DNA from: Mangrovihabitans endophyticus
GTDB lineage: Bacteria > Actinomycetota > Actinomycetes > Mycobacteriales > Micromonosporaceae
Length of the DNA: 40,880 nt
Assembly (NCBI RefSeq): GCF_014646155.1
Contig: NZ_BMMX01000004.1
Coordinates: 1-40,880, forward strand
Reading direction: 5' to 3'
Of this stretch, positions 18,340 to 26,044 are shown one piece after another (the first letter of the stretch is position 1; every line of letters starts with the position of its first letter). The position numbers and the translations under genes are program-made. The notes under the pieces were generated by a model. It was not told the DNA's origin and did not search any database. It was given only the letters and a program-made list of their open reading frames with translations.

Positions 18340-19433
18340 ATCCAGGCGCCGCGGCGCATCACGCGCTTGACCGACAGGTCCGGGCCGAGCACGACCAGGT
18401 CAGCGCGCAGACCGGCCTCGATCGCGCCCACCTGACCGCGCAGGCCGAGCGCGCGGGCCGGCGTGGTCGCCGCCATCGCCGCCGCGTCCTCCAGCGGGAT
18501 GCCCGCGCCCACCGCATTGCGCAGCGCCGCGTCCATGGTCAGCGTGCTCCCGGCGATCGAGCCGTCCCGGGTCAGCCGGGCCACTCGATCGGTCACCTCG
18601 ACCCCCTGGCCACCGAGGTCGTACCGGCCGTCGGGCATGCCGGCGGCGTCCATCGCGTCGGTCACCAGGGCGCTCCGGTCCGGGCCGGCCGCGCGAGCCG
18701 CGAACCGGAGCATGCCGGGATGCAGGTGAATGCCGTCGGCGATCAGCTCGCAGAGCACCGGAGCGGAATCCAGCAACGCGATCACCGGGCCGGGCTCGCG
18801 GTGGTGCGGCGGGCGCATCCCGTTGAACAGGTGGGTGCCGACGGTGGCGCCCGCGGCTACCCCGGCCAGGGTCTGCTCGTACGTGGCGTCGGTGTGCCCG
18901 AGCGCGGCGAGCACCCCGGAACGGGTGAGCTGCTCCACCGCCGCCAGCGCCCCGGGCAGTTCGGGGGCGAGCGTCACCATGCGCAGGGTGCCCGCCGACA
19001 GGTCGATCAGCTCGGTGAGTTCGTCCGGTGCCGGGTCGCGCAGGAACTCCGGGTTCTGGGCGCCGCAGCGGGTGTGCGAGAGGTACGGGCCTTCGTAGTG
19101 CACGCCGGCCAGCACGCCCTCGGACACCAGCGGCACGTACGCCCGTGTGGCGTCACGCATCAACGCGTACGGGGAGCTCACCAGGCTGGCCAGCACGGTG
19201 GTGGTGCCGTGGCGCAGATGGAAGTCCGCCGCGGCACGGGCCTGATCGGGGTCGCCGGTGGTGAACCGATGGCCGCCCCCGCCGTGGCAGTGCAGGTCGA
19301 CGAAGCCCGGAAGCACGAAGTCCGCGCTGTCGGCCGGGCCGGCGGTGACCGCGGCGATGGTCGGACCGTCCACGTCCACGTGCCCTTCGATCACCGTCCC
19401 CGGCCGGACGATGCGTCCGCTGACGCGGGTCAT
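18336..19433 (-). CDS. nagA: N-acetylglucosamine-6-phosphate deacetylase
   Basis: A 365-residue amidohydrolase that removes acetate from GlcNAc-6-phosphate to give glucosamine-6-phosphate. Landmarks are the metal-binding HCHGG in VLPGFVDLHCHGGGGHRF, GVHYEGPYLS, GHTDATYEQT, THLFNGMRPPHHREPG, ELIADGIHLHPG and the catalytic Asp in LVTDAMDAAGMPDG. ATG 19433 forms an ATGA overlap with the stop of the upstream ROK kinase gene, which fixes the start. The frame is open further upstream inside that gene but has no reason to be translated there. Confidence 0.94.
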   Translation of the reverse strand: MTRVSGRIVRPGTVIEGHVDVDGPTIAAVTAGPADSADFVLPGFVDLHCHGGGGHRFTTGDPDQARAAADFHLRHGTTTVLASLVSSPYALMRDATRAYVPLVSEGVLAGVHYEGPYLSHTRCGAQNPEFLRDPAPDELTELIDLSAGTLRMVTLAPELPGALAAVEQLTRSGVLAALGHTDATYEQTLAGVAAGATVGTHLFNGMRPPHHREPGPVIALLDSAPVLCELIADGIHLHPGMLRFAARAAGPDRSALVTDAMDAAGMPDGRYDLGGQGVEVTDRVARLTRDGSIAGSTLTMDAALRNAVGAGIPLEDAAAMAATTPARALGLRGQVGAIEAGLRADLVVLGPDLSVKRVMRRGAWI

Positions 19434-20356
19434 GACAGCGAGTCCAACGCGAGCAAGGCGGCCCCCAGGCATCCGGCGGTGTCTCCCAGCGTGGCCCGGA
19501 CCAGGCGCGGCACCCGATGGAAGGTGATCCGCCGGTCCAACGCGGCGCGCAGCGGGGCGAGCAGGGCCTCGCCCGCCTCGGCCAGTCCACCGCCGAGCAC
19601 CACCATGCCGGCGTCGTAGAGCGCCTGCGCGGTGAGCAGACCCTCGGCCAGCGCTTCCACCGAGTCCCGCCAGACCGCGGCGGCCAGCGGCTCCCCGGCG
19701 GCGGAACGCGCCGCCACATCGTAGGCGGTGGCGTCGGCGACGCCGGAGACCTCGGCGTACCGGCGGCCGATGGCGGACGCCGATGCGATCGCCTCCAGGC
19801 AACCGTGGGCGCCGCAGCCACAGGCCGGGCCGGCGGGACGGATGACGATGTGGCCGACCTCCCCGGCCGCGCCGTGCGCCCCGGCGAACGCGCGGCCGTC
19901 CACCACGTGCGCGGCCGCGATCCCGGTCCCGATCGCGATGAACAGCACCTGCCGCTGATCACGCCCGGCACCCAGGCGTGCCTCCGCGATGCCGCCCACG
20001 CGTACGTCGTGTCCGAGGGCCGCGGGCAGGCCGAGGTGGTCGGCGACCAGATCGCGCAGCGGCGTGTCGCGGAAGCCGACGTTGGACGACCAGACGGCGA
20101 TGCCGTTCTCCTCGTCGACCACGCCGGGCACGGCGATGCCGGCCGCGACCGGGCGGAGGCCGTCGGCCCGTGCTCGGTCGGCGAGCCCGGCGGCCACGTC
20201 CAGGATGGTGCCGGTGACCGCCTCTGGACCGCGCGCTGCCCGGGTCGGATGCCGCTCGGTGTGGTGCACGGTGCCGTCCGGGCGCACCAGGGCGCACTTC
20301 ATGCCGGTGCCGCCGATGTCCAGGGCGACGACGACCGGGTCGCAGGGCGACGTCAC
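19430..20356 (-). CDS. ROK-family sugar kinase, probable N-acetylglucosamine kinase
   Basis: A 308-residue kinase. The N-terminal phosphate-binding loop is DIGGTGMK (from residue 13). The catalytic Asp is in LGHDVRVGG, the AIGTGIAAAHV nucleotide motif follows, and the ROK zinc signature is CGCGAHGCLE preceded by GHIVI. The likely reaction is ATP-dependent phosphorylation of GlcNAc or a related hexose. The position between a SIS protein and nagA argues for GlcNAc rather than glucose (inference). GTG 20356 overlaps the stop of the SIS gene as GTGA. No Shine-Dalgarno sequence is seen, so translation is probably coupled. Confidence 0.88.
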   Translation of the reverse strand: MTSPCDPVVVALDIGGTGMKCALVRPDGTVHHTERHPTRAARGPEAVTGTILDVAAGLADRARADGLRPVAAGIAVPGVVDEENGIAVWSSNVGFRDTPLRDLVADHLGLPAALGHDVRVGGIAEARLGAGRDQRQVLFIAIGTGIAAAHVVDGRAFAGAHGAAGEVGHIVIRPAGPACGCGAHGCLEAIASASAIGRRYAEVSGVADATAYDVAARSAAGEPLAAAVWRDSVEALAEGLLTAQALYDAGMVVLGGGLAEAGEALLAPLRAALDRRITFHRVPRLVRATLGDTAGCLGAALLALDSLS

Positions 20357-21267
20357 GCGAGGAGGACCGAGCGGGTCAGGTTGCGCGGATGGTCCGGGTC
20401 CAGGCCCTGCGCGGTAGCGAGCCGGACCGCGAACCGCTGCGCGATGATCAGGTCGGCCATCGGGTCCAGCGGGCGCCGGCCGCCGCACCAGTTGCCCAGC
20501 GCCGCGTATCCGCCGTGGTGGCGGCTGTGCACGAACTGGGCCCCGGTGGCTTCCACATCGTCGGTCAGCCCCGGCGGCACTTCGCCGAACGCCCAGACCA
20601 CGCGGCGCGGGCCGGCGATCGAGATGGGACCGTGCCGGTAGTCCATGGCCGGGTACGCCTCGGCCCAGAACATCGCGGCCTCACGGCACTTCAGCGCGGC
20701 CTCTTCGGCCAGGCCCACGGTCCAGCCCCGGCCCAGGAAGGTGATCTGCTCGACGCCGGCGTCCAGCGGCAGCGGCATCCGCACGGCCACTTCGGCGTCG
20801 CAGGCGAGCGGTCCGACCTGCTCGCCGAGGTGTGCCCGGAGCAGGGCCAAGGCGCTTGTCGCGAACCGGGTCTGCACCACCGACTGCTCATCGGCGAAGT
20901 CGAGCACCACCGCGTCGGTGGCGATGCCCGCCGCGGGCTGCGCCGGGTCCGCGGTGAGCGCGGTAGTCGGACAGGACAGCTCGGTCATCAGGTCGAGCAC
21001 TTCGGTGGTGGTCCCGGATCGGGTGATCGCGACGACCCGGTCGTACGCGCGGGCGGCCGGGAACTCGGATGCCTGGAACGCGTCGGTCTCGCCCTGGCCG
21101 GCCCGCTCCCGTAGGGCGGCGTACGCCTTCGCCATGAACCAGGACGTGCCGCATCCCACCACGGCGACCCGCTCGCCCGGCGCGGGCAGGCCGGGCGCTC
21201 CGGCCAGTTCCGCGGCACGGGTCCAGCACTCGGGTTGGCTCGCGATCTCGGCCTGGACGTGGGTCAT
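20353..21267 (-). CDS. SIS-domain sugar-phosphate isomerase/deaminase (AgaS/NagB-II-like)
   Basis: A 304-residue protein with two SIS domains. The first has VAVVGCGTSWFMAKAY and VVAITRSGTTTEVLD, and the second has ITFLGRGWTVGLAEEAALK and AEAYPAMDYRHGP. It resembles the isomerase half of GlmS and the NagB-II/AgaS enzymes that turn glucosamine-6-phosphate or galactosamine-6-phosphate into ketose-6-phosphate and ammonia. No classical NagB is present, so this enzyme probably fills that step after NagA. ATG 21267 has AAGGA 7 nt upstream. It is first in a three-gene minus-strand operon and diverges from the DeoR gene. Confidence 0.87.
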   Translation of the reverse strand: MTHVQAEIASQPECWTRAAELAGAPGLPAPGERVAVVGCGTSWFMAKAYAALRERAGQGETDAFQASEFPAARAYDRVVAITRSGTTTEVLDLMTELSCPTTALTADPAQPAAGIATDAVVLDFADEQSVVQTRFATSALALLRAHLGEQVGPLACDAEVAVRMPLPLDAGVEQITFLGRGWTVGLAEEAALKCREAAMFWAEAYPAMDYRHGPISIAGPRRVVWAFGEVPPGLTDDVEATGAQFVHSRHHGGYAALGNWCGGRRPLDPMADLIIAQRFAVRLATAQGLDPDHPRNLTRSVLLA

Positions 21268-21370
21268 CGCTCGTTCCTTCTCGCCGCTGGCGATGCCCCC
21301 GCACCGGCAGGACCCGGGCCGAGGCGCGCTGCGCGGACGCGCTTGATTCCATGATCTTCCGCGCATCATT

Positions 21371-21460
21371 CTGCGCGGAGGCCCCCCGCGGTGCAATCAA
21401 CTCGTCGTATCTGCGCAGTGACGAGCTTTGCTTAAGCCGATTTTGCGCACTAATGTGCAC
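21371..21460. promoter_or_regulatory. Candidate DeoR operator region with three TGCGC repeats
   Basis: TGCGC occurs at 21372, 21412 and 21444, each preceded by T or C-rich bases (TTCTGCGCGG, TATCTGCGCAG, TTTTGCGCAC). Spacings are 40 and 32 nt, near whole helical turns. The last copy runs into the inverted repeat GCAC-TAAT-GTGC (21447-21458). This divergent gap between the amino-sugar operon and its likely regulator is where an operator is expected. Confidence 0.45.
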
Positions 21461-21492
21461 TCTCTGAACACTGAACGAGCAAGGGGGAGTCG

Positions 21493-22278
21493 GTGGACCG
21501 ATACGCGCGGTGGAACGCTCTCCTGGAACTGCTCACCGACAGTGGTCGCGTCAGCGTGGAGGACGCCGCTCGTCGGTTGGACGTCTCCCAGGCCACCATT
21601 CGGCGGGACTTCGACCAGCTCGCCCAGCAGCAGATGATCACCCGGACTCGTGGCGGCGCGGTCGCCAGCGGTGTCTCCTATGATCTGCCGCTGCGCTACA
21701 AGACCGCCAAGCATTCGGCGGAGAAGCAGCGCATCGGCGAGGCGGCGGCCCGGCTGGTCAGTCCGGGCACCGTGGTCGGGCTCAACGGCGGCACCACGAT
21801 GACCGAGGTGGCCCGCGCGCTCGCGGTCCGCCCGGACCTGAACGCCAGCGGCGAAGGCGCCCAGTTGACCGTGGTGACCAATGCGCTCAACATCGCCAAC
21901 GAGCTGCTGGTCCGCTCCCGGATGAAGATCGTCGTGGCCGGAGGTGTGGTGCGACCGCAGTCCTTCGAACTGGTCGGGCCGCTGGGTGGGGCGCTGCTCA
22001 AGGAGGTCACCCTGGACACCGTGCTGCTCGGCGTCGACGCGCTGGACGTCGAGCTGGGCGCGGCCGCCCATCACGAGGGTGAGGCCGCGATGAACAGCCT
22101 GATGGTGGCCCGCGCGAAGCGCGTCGTGGTAATCGCCGACTCGTCCAAACTGGGCGGACATGCCTTCGCTCGGATCTGTCCGATCGGCAAGATCGAGGTG
22201 TTGGTGACCGATTCGGGAGCGGCGCCGGGCGAGGTGACCGCCCTGCGTGAGGCGGGCGTCCAGGTCATCTGCGCCTGA
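21493..22278 (+). CDS. DeoR/GlpR/AgaR-family transcriptional repressor
   Basis: A 261-residue regulator starting at GTG 21493, with AAGGGGGAG upstream. The N-terminal winged helix-turn-helix (about 3-57) carries VSVEDAARRLDVSQATIRRD, the DeoR family signature. The C-terminal sugar-phosphate-sensing domain has VVGLNGGTTMTEVARAL, VTNALNIANELL and ADSSKLGGHAF. DeoR proteins usually repress sugar-use operons until a phosphorylated sugar binds. Its divergent position makes the amino-sugar operon the obvious target, with a sugar phosphate of that pathway as effector (inference). Confidence 0.92.
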   Translation: MDRYARWNALLELLTDSGRVSVEDAARRLDVSQATIRRDFDQLAQQQMITRTRGGAVASGVSYDLPLRYKTAKHSAEKQRIGEAAARLVSPGTVVGLNGGTTMTEVARALAVRPDLNASGEGAQLTVVTNALNIANELLVRSRMKIVVAGGVVRPQSFELVGPLGGALLKEVTLDTVLLGVDALDVELGAAAHHEGEAAMNSLMVARAKRVVVIADSSKLGGHAFARICPIGKIEVLVTDSGAAPGEVTALREAGVQVICA

Positions 22279-22308
22279 CCCGGTGACGTCCTTCTGGGGG
22301 TGACTGCC

Positions 22309-22342
22309 CAACAACGTGGCGTGATGTGCTTATCACTTGTTG
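22309..22342. promoter_or_regulatory. Bulged inverted repeat upstream of the DUF3263 gene
   Basis: CAACAA (22309-22314) pairs with TTGTTG (22337-22342), and inside it GTGAT (22321-22325) pairs with ATCAC (22332-22336). This region is AT-richer than its surroundings and lies 78 nt upstream of the DUF3263 start. It may be a regulator-binding site or part of a promoter. Confidence 0.4.
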
Positions 22343-22419
22343 TAGTTTCGGGCCGTGCGCGCGGAATCGTCGGCGACGAATATGCTGTGCGTGCACTCCG
22401 CACCCGACCCTGGAGCGCC

Positions 22420-22785
22420 ATGTCATCCGCCAAGCCGTCGCACCCCGGGCAGCCGCATGCCGGGCCGTCGCATGCCGGGCAGCCGCACCGCGAGCCGTCC
22501 GATCAGGAGATCGCCGCGTCGGACGGTGCCGCACCGGTCGTGCCCGCGCAGCGCTCCGGCCTCACCGATCGTGATCAGCAGATCCTGGCGTTCGAGAGCA
22601 AATGGTGGAAGCACGCCGGGTCCAAGGAGCAGGCCATCCGCGACGCGTTCGGCGTCTCGTCGACCCGGTACTACCAGTTGCTGAATGCGCTGCTGGACAA
22701 TCCGGCGGCTCTGGAACGCGAGCCGGTGCTGGTCGGCCGGCTGCGTCGGCTGCGCTCCACCCGGGCGCGGTCCCGCCGGCGCTGA
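22420..22785 (+). CDS. DUF3263 domain protein with His/Pro/Gly-rich N-terminal repeats
   Basis: A 121-residue protein starting at ATG 22420, with TGGAG 5 nt before. Residues 8-24 are short repeats (GQPHA, GPSHA, GQPHR) encoded by three 15-nt tandem copies at 22445-22489. The DUF3263 domain (about 46-105) contains LTDRDQQILAFESKWWKHAG and FGVSSTRYYQLLNALLDNP, helix-turn-helix-like and typical of small actinobacterial DNA-binding-like proteins. The tail is very basic (RLRRLRSTRARSRRR). It may be a nucleic-acid-binding protein; the role is unknown. Its stop codon lies inside the first of three perfect 25-nt repeats. Confidence 0.85.
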   Translation: MSSAKPSHPGQPHAGPSHAGQPHREPSDQEIAASDGAAPVVPAQRSGLTDRDQQILAFESKWWKHAGSKEQAIRDAFGVSSTRYYQLLNALLDNPAALEREPVLVGRLRRLRSTRARSRRR

Positions 22786-22845
22786 GCCGGGCCGGTCCCG
22801 CCGGCGCTGAGCCGGGCCGGTCCCGCCGGCGCTGAGCCGGGCCGG
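22771..22845. repeat. Three perfect 25-nt tandem repeats, probable multi-hairpin terminator
   Basis: The 25-nt unit starting TCCCGCCGGCGCTGAGC occurs without mismatch at 22771-22795, 22796-22820 and 22821-22845. Each copy can fold CCGGC-GCTGA-GCCGG. The first contains the stop codon of the DUF3263 gene. The array ends 23 nt before the stop of the convergent AAA ATPase gene, which suits a terminator for both. Confidence 0.85.
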
Positions 22846-22867
22846 TCCCCGTCCGGCGGGCCGGGGA

Positions 22868-25096
22868 TCAGGCCGGCTGGTGCGTTTCGGCGTACGCCTC
22901 CAGCCAGGCCACCTGGGCCGGGTCCAGCGACGCCCGTACGCGTTGCCGAGCGTTCTCCACGTTCGCCGCGGTGACCGTCGCGGCCTCCAGCGATTCGCGC
23001 ATCGCGGCCAGCGCCGACTCGCGGATCAGCGCGGCGCAGTCGGCCGCGGAGAATCCGATCAGCCCGGCGCCCAGCTCGTCCAGGTCCACGGCGTCGTCCA
23101 GCGGCACCGACGTGGCCGCCGCCCGCAGGATGGCCGCGCGGGCCTGCTCGTCCGGCGGCGGCACATAGACCAGCCGTTCCAGCCGACCCGGACGCAGCAG
23201 CGCGGGATCGATCAGGTCGGGCCGGTTCGTCGCGCCGACGACCACCACATTGCGCAGATCCTCGACCCCGTCGAGCTCGGTGAGCAGCGCCGCCACCACG
23301 CGGTCGGCGGTGCCGCCGTCGGTGGCCTGACCCCGCGTCGGCGCCAGCGCGTCCACCTCGTCCAGGAAGACCAGGGTCGGCGCGGCCTCGCGGGCGCGGC
23401 GGAACAACTCGCGGACCGCGCGTTCGCTGTCGCCCACCCACTTACTCAGCAGCTCGGCGCCCTTCACCGCAAGCACGTTCGCCCGCCCGGTTCCGGCGAT
23501 CGCCTTGACCAGGAAGGTCTTCCCGCACCCCGGCGGTCCGTAGAGCAGCACCCCGCGCGGCGGGGAGACACCCAGACGCGCGAACGTGTCCGGATAGGTC
23601 AGCGGCCACAGCACCGACTCGGTGAGCGTCTGCTTGACCTCGGCCATGTCGCCGACATCATCCAGAGTGACCTTGGCGACCTCCAGGGACGACTCGGCCA
23701 TCGACGTCGGGCGGACCACGTCGAGCGCGGCCGTGAAGTCGGCCATGGTCACGCTGGGCGCGTTCGCCTCCTTCTGCCGCAAGGCGGCCCGCACCCCGGC
23801 CTCGCGGGCGAGGGCGCCGAGGTCGGCGGCCACGAAACCGGGCGTACGCCCGGCCACCTCGTCCAACCGCACATCCTCGGCGAGCGGCATCCCCCGGGTG
23901 AGCACCACCAACTGCTCGCGGCGCATCGCGGCGTCCGGCAACGGCACCGCGAGCTGGACCGACAACAGCTCGGGGGAGCGCAGACCGGGATCCACCGACT
24001 CGGGCCGGCTGGTGGTGCAGACCACCGCCGCGCCGGACCGCACCGCCTCCGCGAGCATCTGCCGGAACACCGTGGCCAGCGGACCCGGCTCGGCACGCGG
24101 AGCCAGCGCCTCGACGTCGGAGATCAGCAGGACGGTCGGTGTGCTGCCGCCCAGCCTCGCGATCGCCTCACGCAGCCGGCCGGCCGCCGCGTCGTTGGCC
24201 AGCGCGGCCAGCTCCGGCGCCCACAGCGGCACCACGGTGGCACCCACCCCGGCCGCGACGGCGCGGACCAGGGCCGCCTTGCCGGACCCGGCCGGGCCGG
24301 TGATCAGCACGCCGAGGGACATCGTGGTGCCCAGCCGGCCCAGCACCTCACGATGGTGGAATCCGAGGTCCAGCAGCTCGGTGAGCTCCTGGGCCTGGGC
24401 GCGCAGACCGGGCAGGTCGTCGATGCTGGGCGGCGGGGTCTCCGGATCGCTGGACGCGGGCGCGTCGCCGCGGGTGGCCGGGGGACCCGCGGCGTCGTGT
24501 GCCTGCGCGCCGGACCGGGCCGACTGCGCGCCGCCCTGCCAGCCGACCACGGTGTCCATGGTGACCAGCGCGGCGTCGGCGTCCTCGACGCCGACCACCG
24601 ACAGCAGCGTGCTGGTCCACAGGTAGCCGACGCGGTTGGCGATGCTGCGCCGGGCCGCCTCGACCAGCGAGCGATGATCCGCGGCGGGCAGCACGTCCTG
24701 CGGCAGCAACGACACGTCGTCGCCGGTGGTGACCACCTTGCCGAGCAACGCCAGGCGCAACATCTCCGGCGACACGTTCGCCACGATCTCCGACGGCCCG
24801 GTCAGCGTCACGCGCCGGGCCTCGACCACCGGGATCGGCGTGACGGTGACTTGACCGCCGTCGCGCATGCCCAGATTGCCGATGATCAAATCGTCCGCGT
24901 AGAGCAGCGCTTTGCTGGCGCCCGGCTCGGCGCGGGCGGCGATGCCCGCGGTCGACCGGGCGCCGGTGAGCCGCAGCGGGTCGCCCGGGTTGACCGCCAT
25001 CGCGGCCATCACCTCCGGGTGCAGGCGGACGATGCCGCGCCGGGCGTCGAGGGCCGCGGGCCGCTGGGTGACGGTCAGCGTCAGATCGTCTGGCAC
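22868..25096 (-). CDS. Cdc48/VAT-like tandem AAA+ ATPase
   Basis: A 742-residue ATPase starting at GTG 25096. Residues 1-85 form a double-psi beta-barrel-like N domain (ARRGIVRLHPEVMAAM, GDPLRLTG). An Ala/Pro-rich linker lies near 190-225. Domain D1 has Walker A GPAGSGKA (Lys273) but a degenerate Walker B, LLISDVEAL (326-329 SDVE in place of DEID). Domain D2 has Walker A GPPGCGKT (Lys526), Walker B FLDEVDAL (Glu580), sensor VVVGATNRPDLIDPA and arginine-finger region LLRPGRLERL. Cdc48 relatives unfold or remodel proteins as hexamers. The D1 change suggests that D2 supplies most hydrolysis. An open frame continues upstream to 25585 over the divergent lipoprotein gene but is unlikely to be used. 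Confidence 0.88.
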   Translation of the reverse strand: MPDDLTLTVTQRPAALDARRGIVRLHPEVMAAMAVNPGDPLRLTGARSTAGIAARAEPGASKALLYADDLIIGNLGMRDGGQVTVTPIPVVEARRVTLTGPSEIVANVSPEMLRLALLGKVVTTGDDVSLLPQDVLPAADHRSLVEAARRSIANRVGYLWTSTLLSVVGVEDADAALVTMDTVVGWQGGAQSARSGAQAHDAAGPPATRGDAPASSDPETPPPSIDDLPGLRAQAQELTELLDLGFHHREVLGRLGTTMSLGVLITGPAGSGKAALVRAVAAGVGATVVPLWAPELAALANDAAAGRLREAIARLGGSTPTVLLISDVEALAPRAEPGPLATVFRQMLAEAVRSGAAVVCTTSRPESVDPGLRSPELLSVQLAVPLPDAAMRREQLVVLTRGMPLAEDVRLDEVAGRTPGFVAADLGALAREAGVRAALRQKEANAPSVTMADFTAALDVVRPTSMAESSLEVAKVTLDDVGDMAEVKQTLTESVLWPLTYPDTFARLGVSPPRGVLLYGPPGCGKTFLVKAIAGTGRANVLAVKGAELLSKWVGDSERAVRELFRRAREAAPTLVFLDEVDALAPTRGQATDGGTADRVVAALLTELDGVEDLRNVVVVGATNRPDLIDPALLRPGRLERLVYVPPPDEQARAAILRAAATSVPLDDAVDLDELGAGLIGFSAADCAALIRESALAAMRESLEAATVTAANVENARQRVRASLDPAQVAWLEAYAETHQPA

Positions 25097-25126
25097 CGGG
25101 GGAGCCCTTTCGCCGGTACGGGGTTG

Positions 25127-25159
25127 GGAAACGTACTGATCGGAAACGGTACTGGTCGG
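25127..25159. repeat. Imperfect direct repeat in the AAA/lipoprotein divergent promoter
   Basis: GGGAAACGTACTGATCGG (from 25127) is followed by GGAAACGGTACTGGTCGG (from about 25142). The tandem pair lies 31-63 nt upstream of the AAA ATPase start and could be a regulator site for one or both genes. Confidence 0.4.
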
Positions 25160-25223
25160 GAGCCAGGCCGGTGCGCGGTGCCGACTAATGTCGTATCGAG
25201 CATCGTGGGTGGAGGTGCAACGG

Positions 25224-25970
25224 ATGAGGCATCGTTCGACGATTCTGCTGCTCGCTGCGGTCATGGCGGCGGCCGTGGCCGGGTGCGGCAAGGACGACTC
25301 GTCCGAGGCGGCGCAGTCGCCACCCGGCACCGCGCCCGGGCCGTCCGCGGCGGGACCGTCGGCGTCCGCGCCGGGTCGGCCGCCCGATTCGGCCGGTCCC
25401 GCGCCCGCGGTGACCAGTCCGGGTGCGACCGCACCCGGTGGCGCACGGCCCGGCGGGGTGGCGCCGGTCGACTCGGGGCGGCCGGGCGAGCCGGGCAAGC
25501 CCGGCGGACCGGCGACCGGAGGTGGGGGTCGGCCGGGCACCAGCGCGAACACCCTCACCGCCGCGGGCATCGGCCCATACCGCATCGGCGTCGCACAGCG
25601 CGACCTCTACGCCGCCGGCATGCTGACCAAGGTGTCGGTCTCCGCGGGCGGATGCACCACCGGCACCGGCGCGAAGAAATACCACTCGCCCGCGCTGACC
25701 TTCCGGGACGGGCGGCTGCAGCGGTTGCGGATCACCGACAAGGCGGCGGTGACTCCGGCGGGCGCGCGCGTCGGCACCGGGCTGGCGAGCGTGCGGAAGA
25801 TGTACCCGAACGGCAAGCAACTCGCCGACTGGGTGGGCGCCCCCGCCTGGCTGGCCGCGGAGGGTCCGAACGCGTTGCTGTTCGTGCTGACCGACGACAA
25901 GGTGTCGGCGATCGAAGCGGGGGCGGTCGAGCCGGTGCAATTCGGCTTCACCGACAACCAGCGCTGCTGA
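25224..25970 (+). CDS. Putative secreted lipoprotein with Pro/Gly/Ala-rich linker
   Basis: A 248-residue protein. The signal sequence ends in lipobox AVAGC with Cys21. Residues 22-115 are a low-complexity linker of Pro, Gly, Ala and Ser. A small folded domain follows (about 116-248), beginning LTAAGIGPYRIGVAQRDLYA, with Cys in GGCTTG and at the last residue (DNQRC), which may form a disulphide. I do not recognise an enzyme. The GIGPYRIG...L pattern resembles the secreted repeat-like domains common in actinomycete lipoproteins. GGAGGTG lies 7 nt before ATG 25224 and decides this start over upstream options. Confidence 0.78.
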   Translation: MRHRSTILLLAAVMAAAVAGCGKDDSSEAAQSPPGTAPGPSAAGPSASAPGRPPDSAGPAPAVTSPGATAPGGARPGGVAPVDSGRPGEPGKPGGPATGGGGRPGTSANTLTAAGIGPYRIGVAQRDLYAAGMLTKVSVSAGGCTTGTGAKKYHSPALTFRDGRLQRLRITDKAAVTPAGARVGTGLASVRKMYPNGKQLADWVGAPAWLAAEGPNALLFVLTDDKVSAIEAGAVEPVQFGFTDNQRC

Positions 25971-26032
25971 GACGATTCGGCCGCGCCCGGGTGATGCGGA
26001 CGGTTCACAGCTCGGCCTCAGCGACGCGCGGA

Positions 26033-26038
26033 TAGCGT
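26033..26038 (+). promoter_or_regulatory. Candidate -10 box (TAGCGT) for the hydrolase-ABC operon
   Basis: TAGCGT lies 6 nt before ATG 26045. No good Shine-Dalgarno sequence is seen, so the transcript is probably leaderless. Confidence 0.45.
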
Positions 26039-26044
26039 GAAGAC

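Noticed and set aside
18336..19802. Longer start for nagA inside the kinase gene
   Set aside because: The extension is an Arg/Gly-rich shadow of the ROK gene. The ATGA overlap at 19430-19433 gives a natural start and the usual NagA length.
22868..25585. Longer start for the AAA ATPase (905 codons)
   Set aside because: The extra 163 residues are Pro/Gly low-complexity antisense to the lipoprotein gene. GTG 25096 directly precedes the conserved N domain.
22880..26035. Plus-strand open frame of over 1000 codons antisense to the AAA ATPase gene
   Set aside because: It is a GC-driven shadow: His/Arg/Gly/Gln-rich, no recognisable domain, and it covers the well-supported Cdc48-like gene and then runs out of frame over the lipoprotein.
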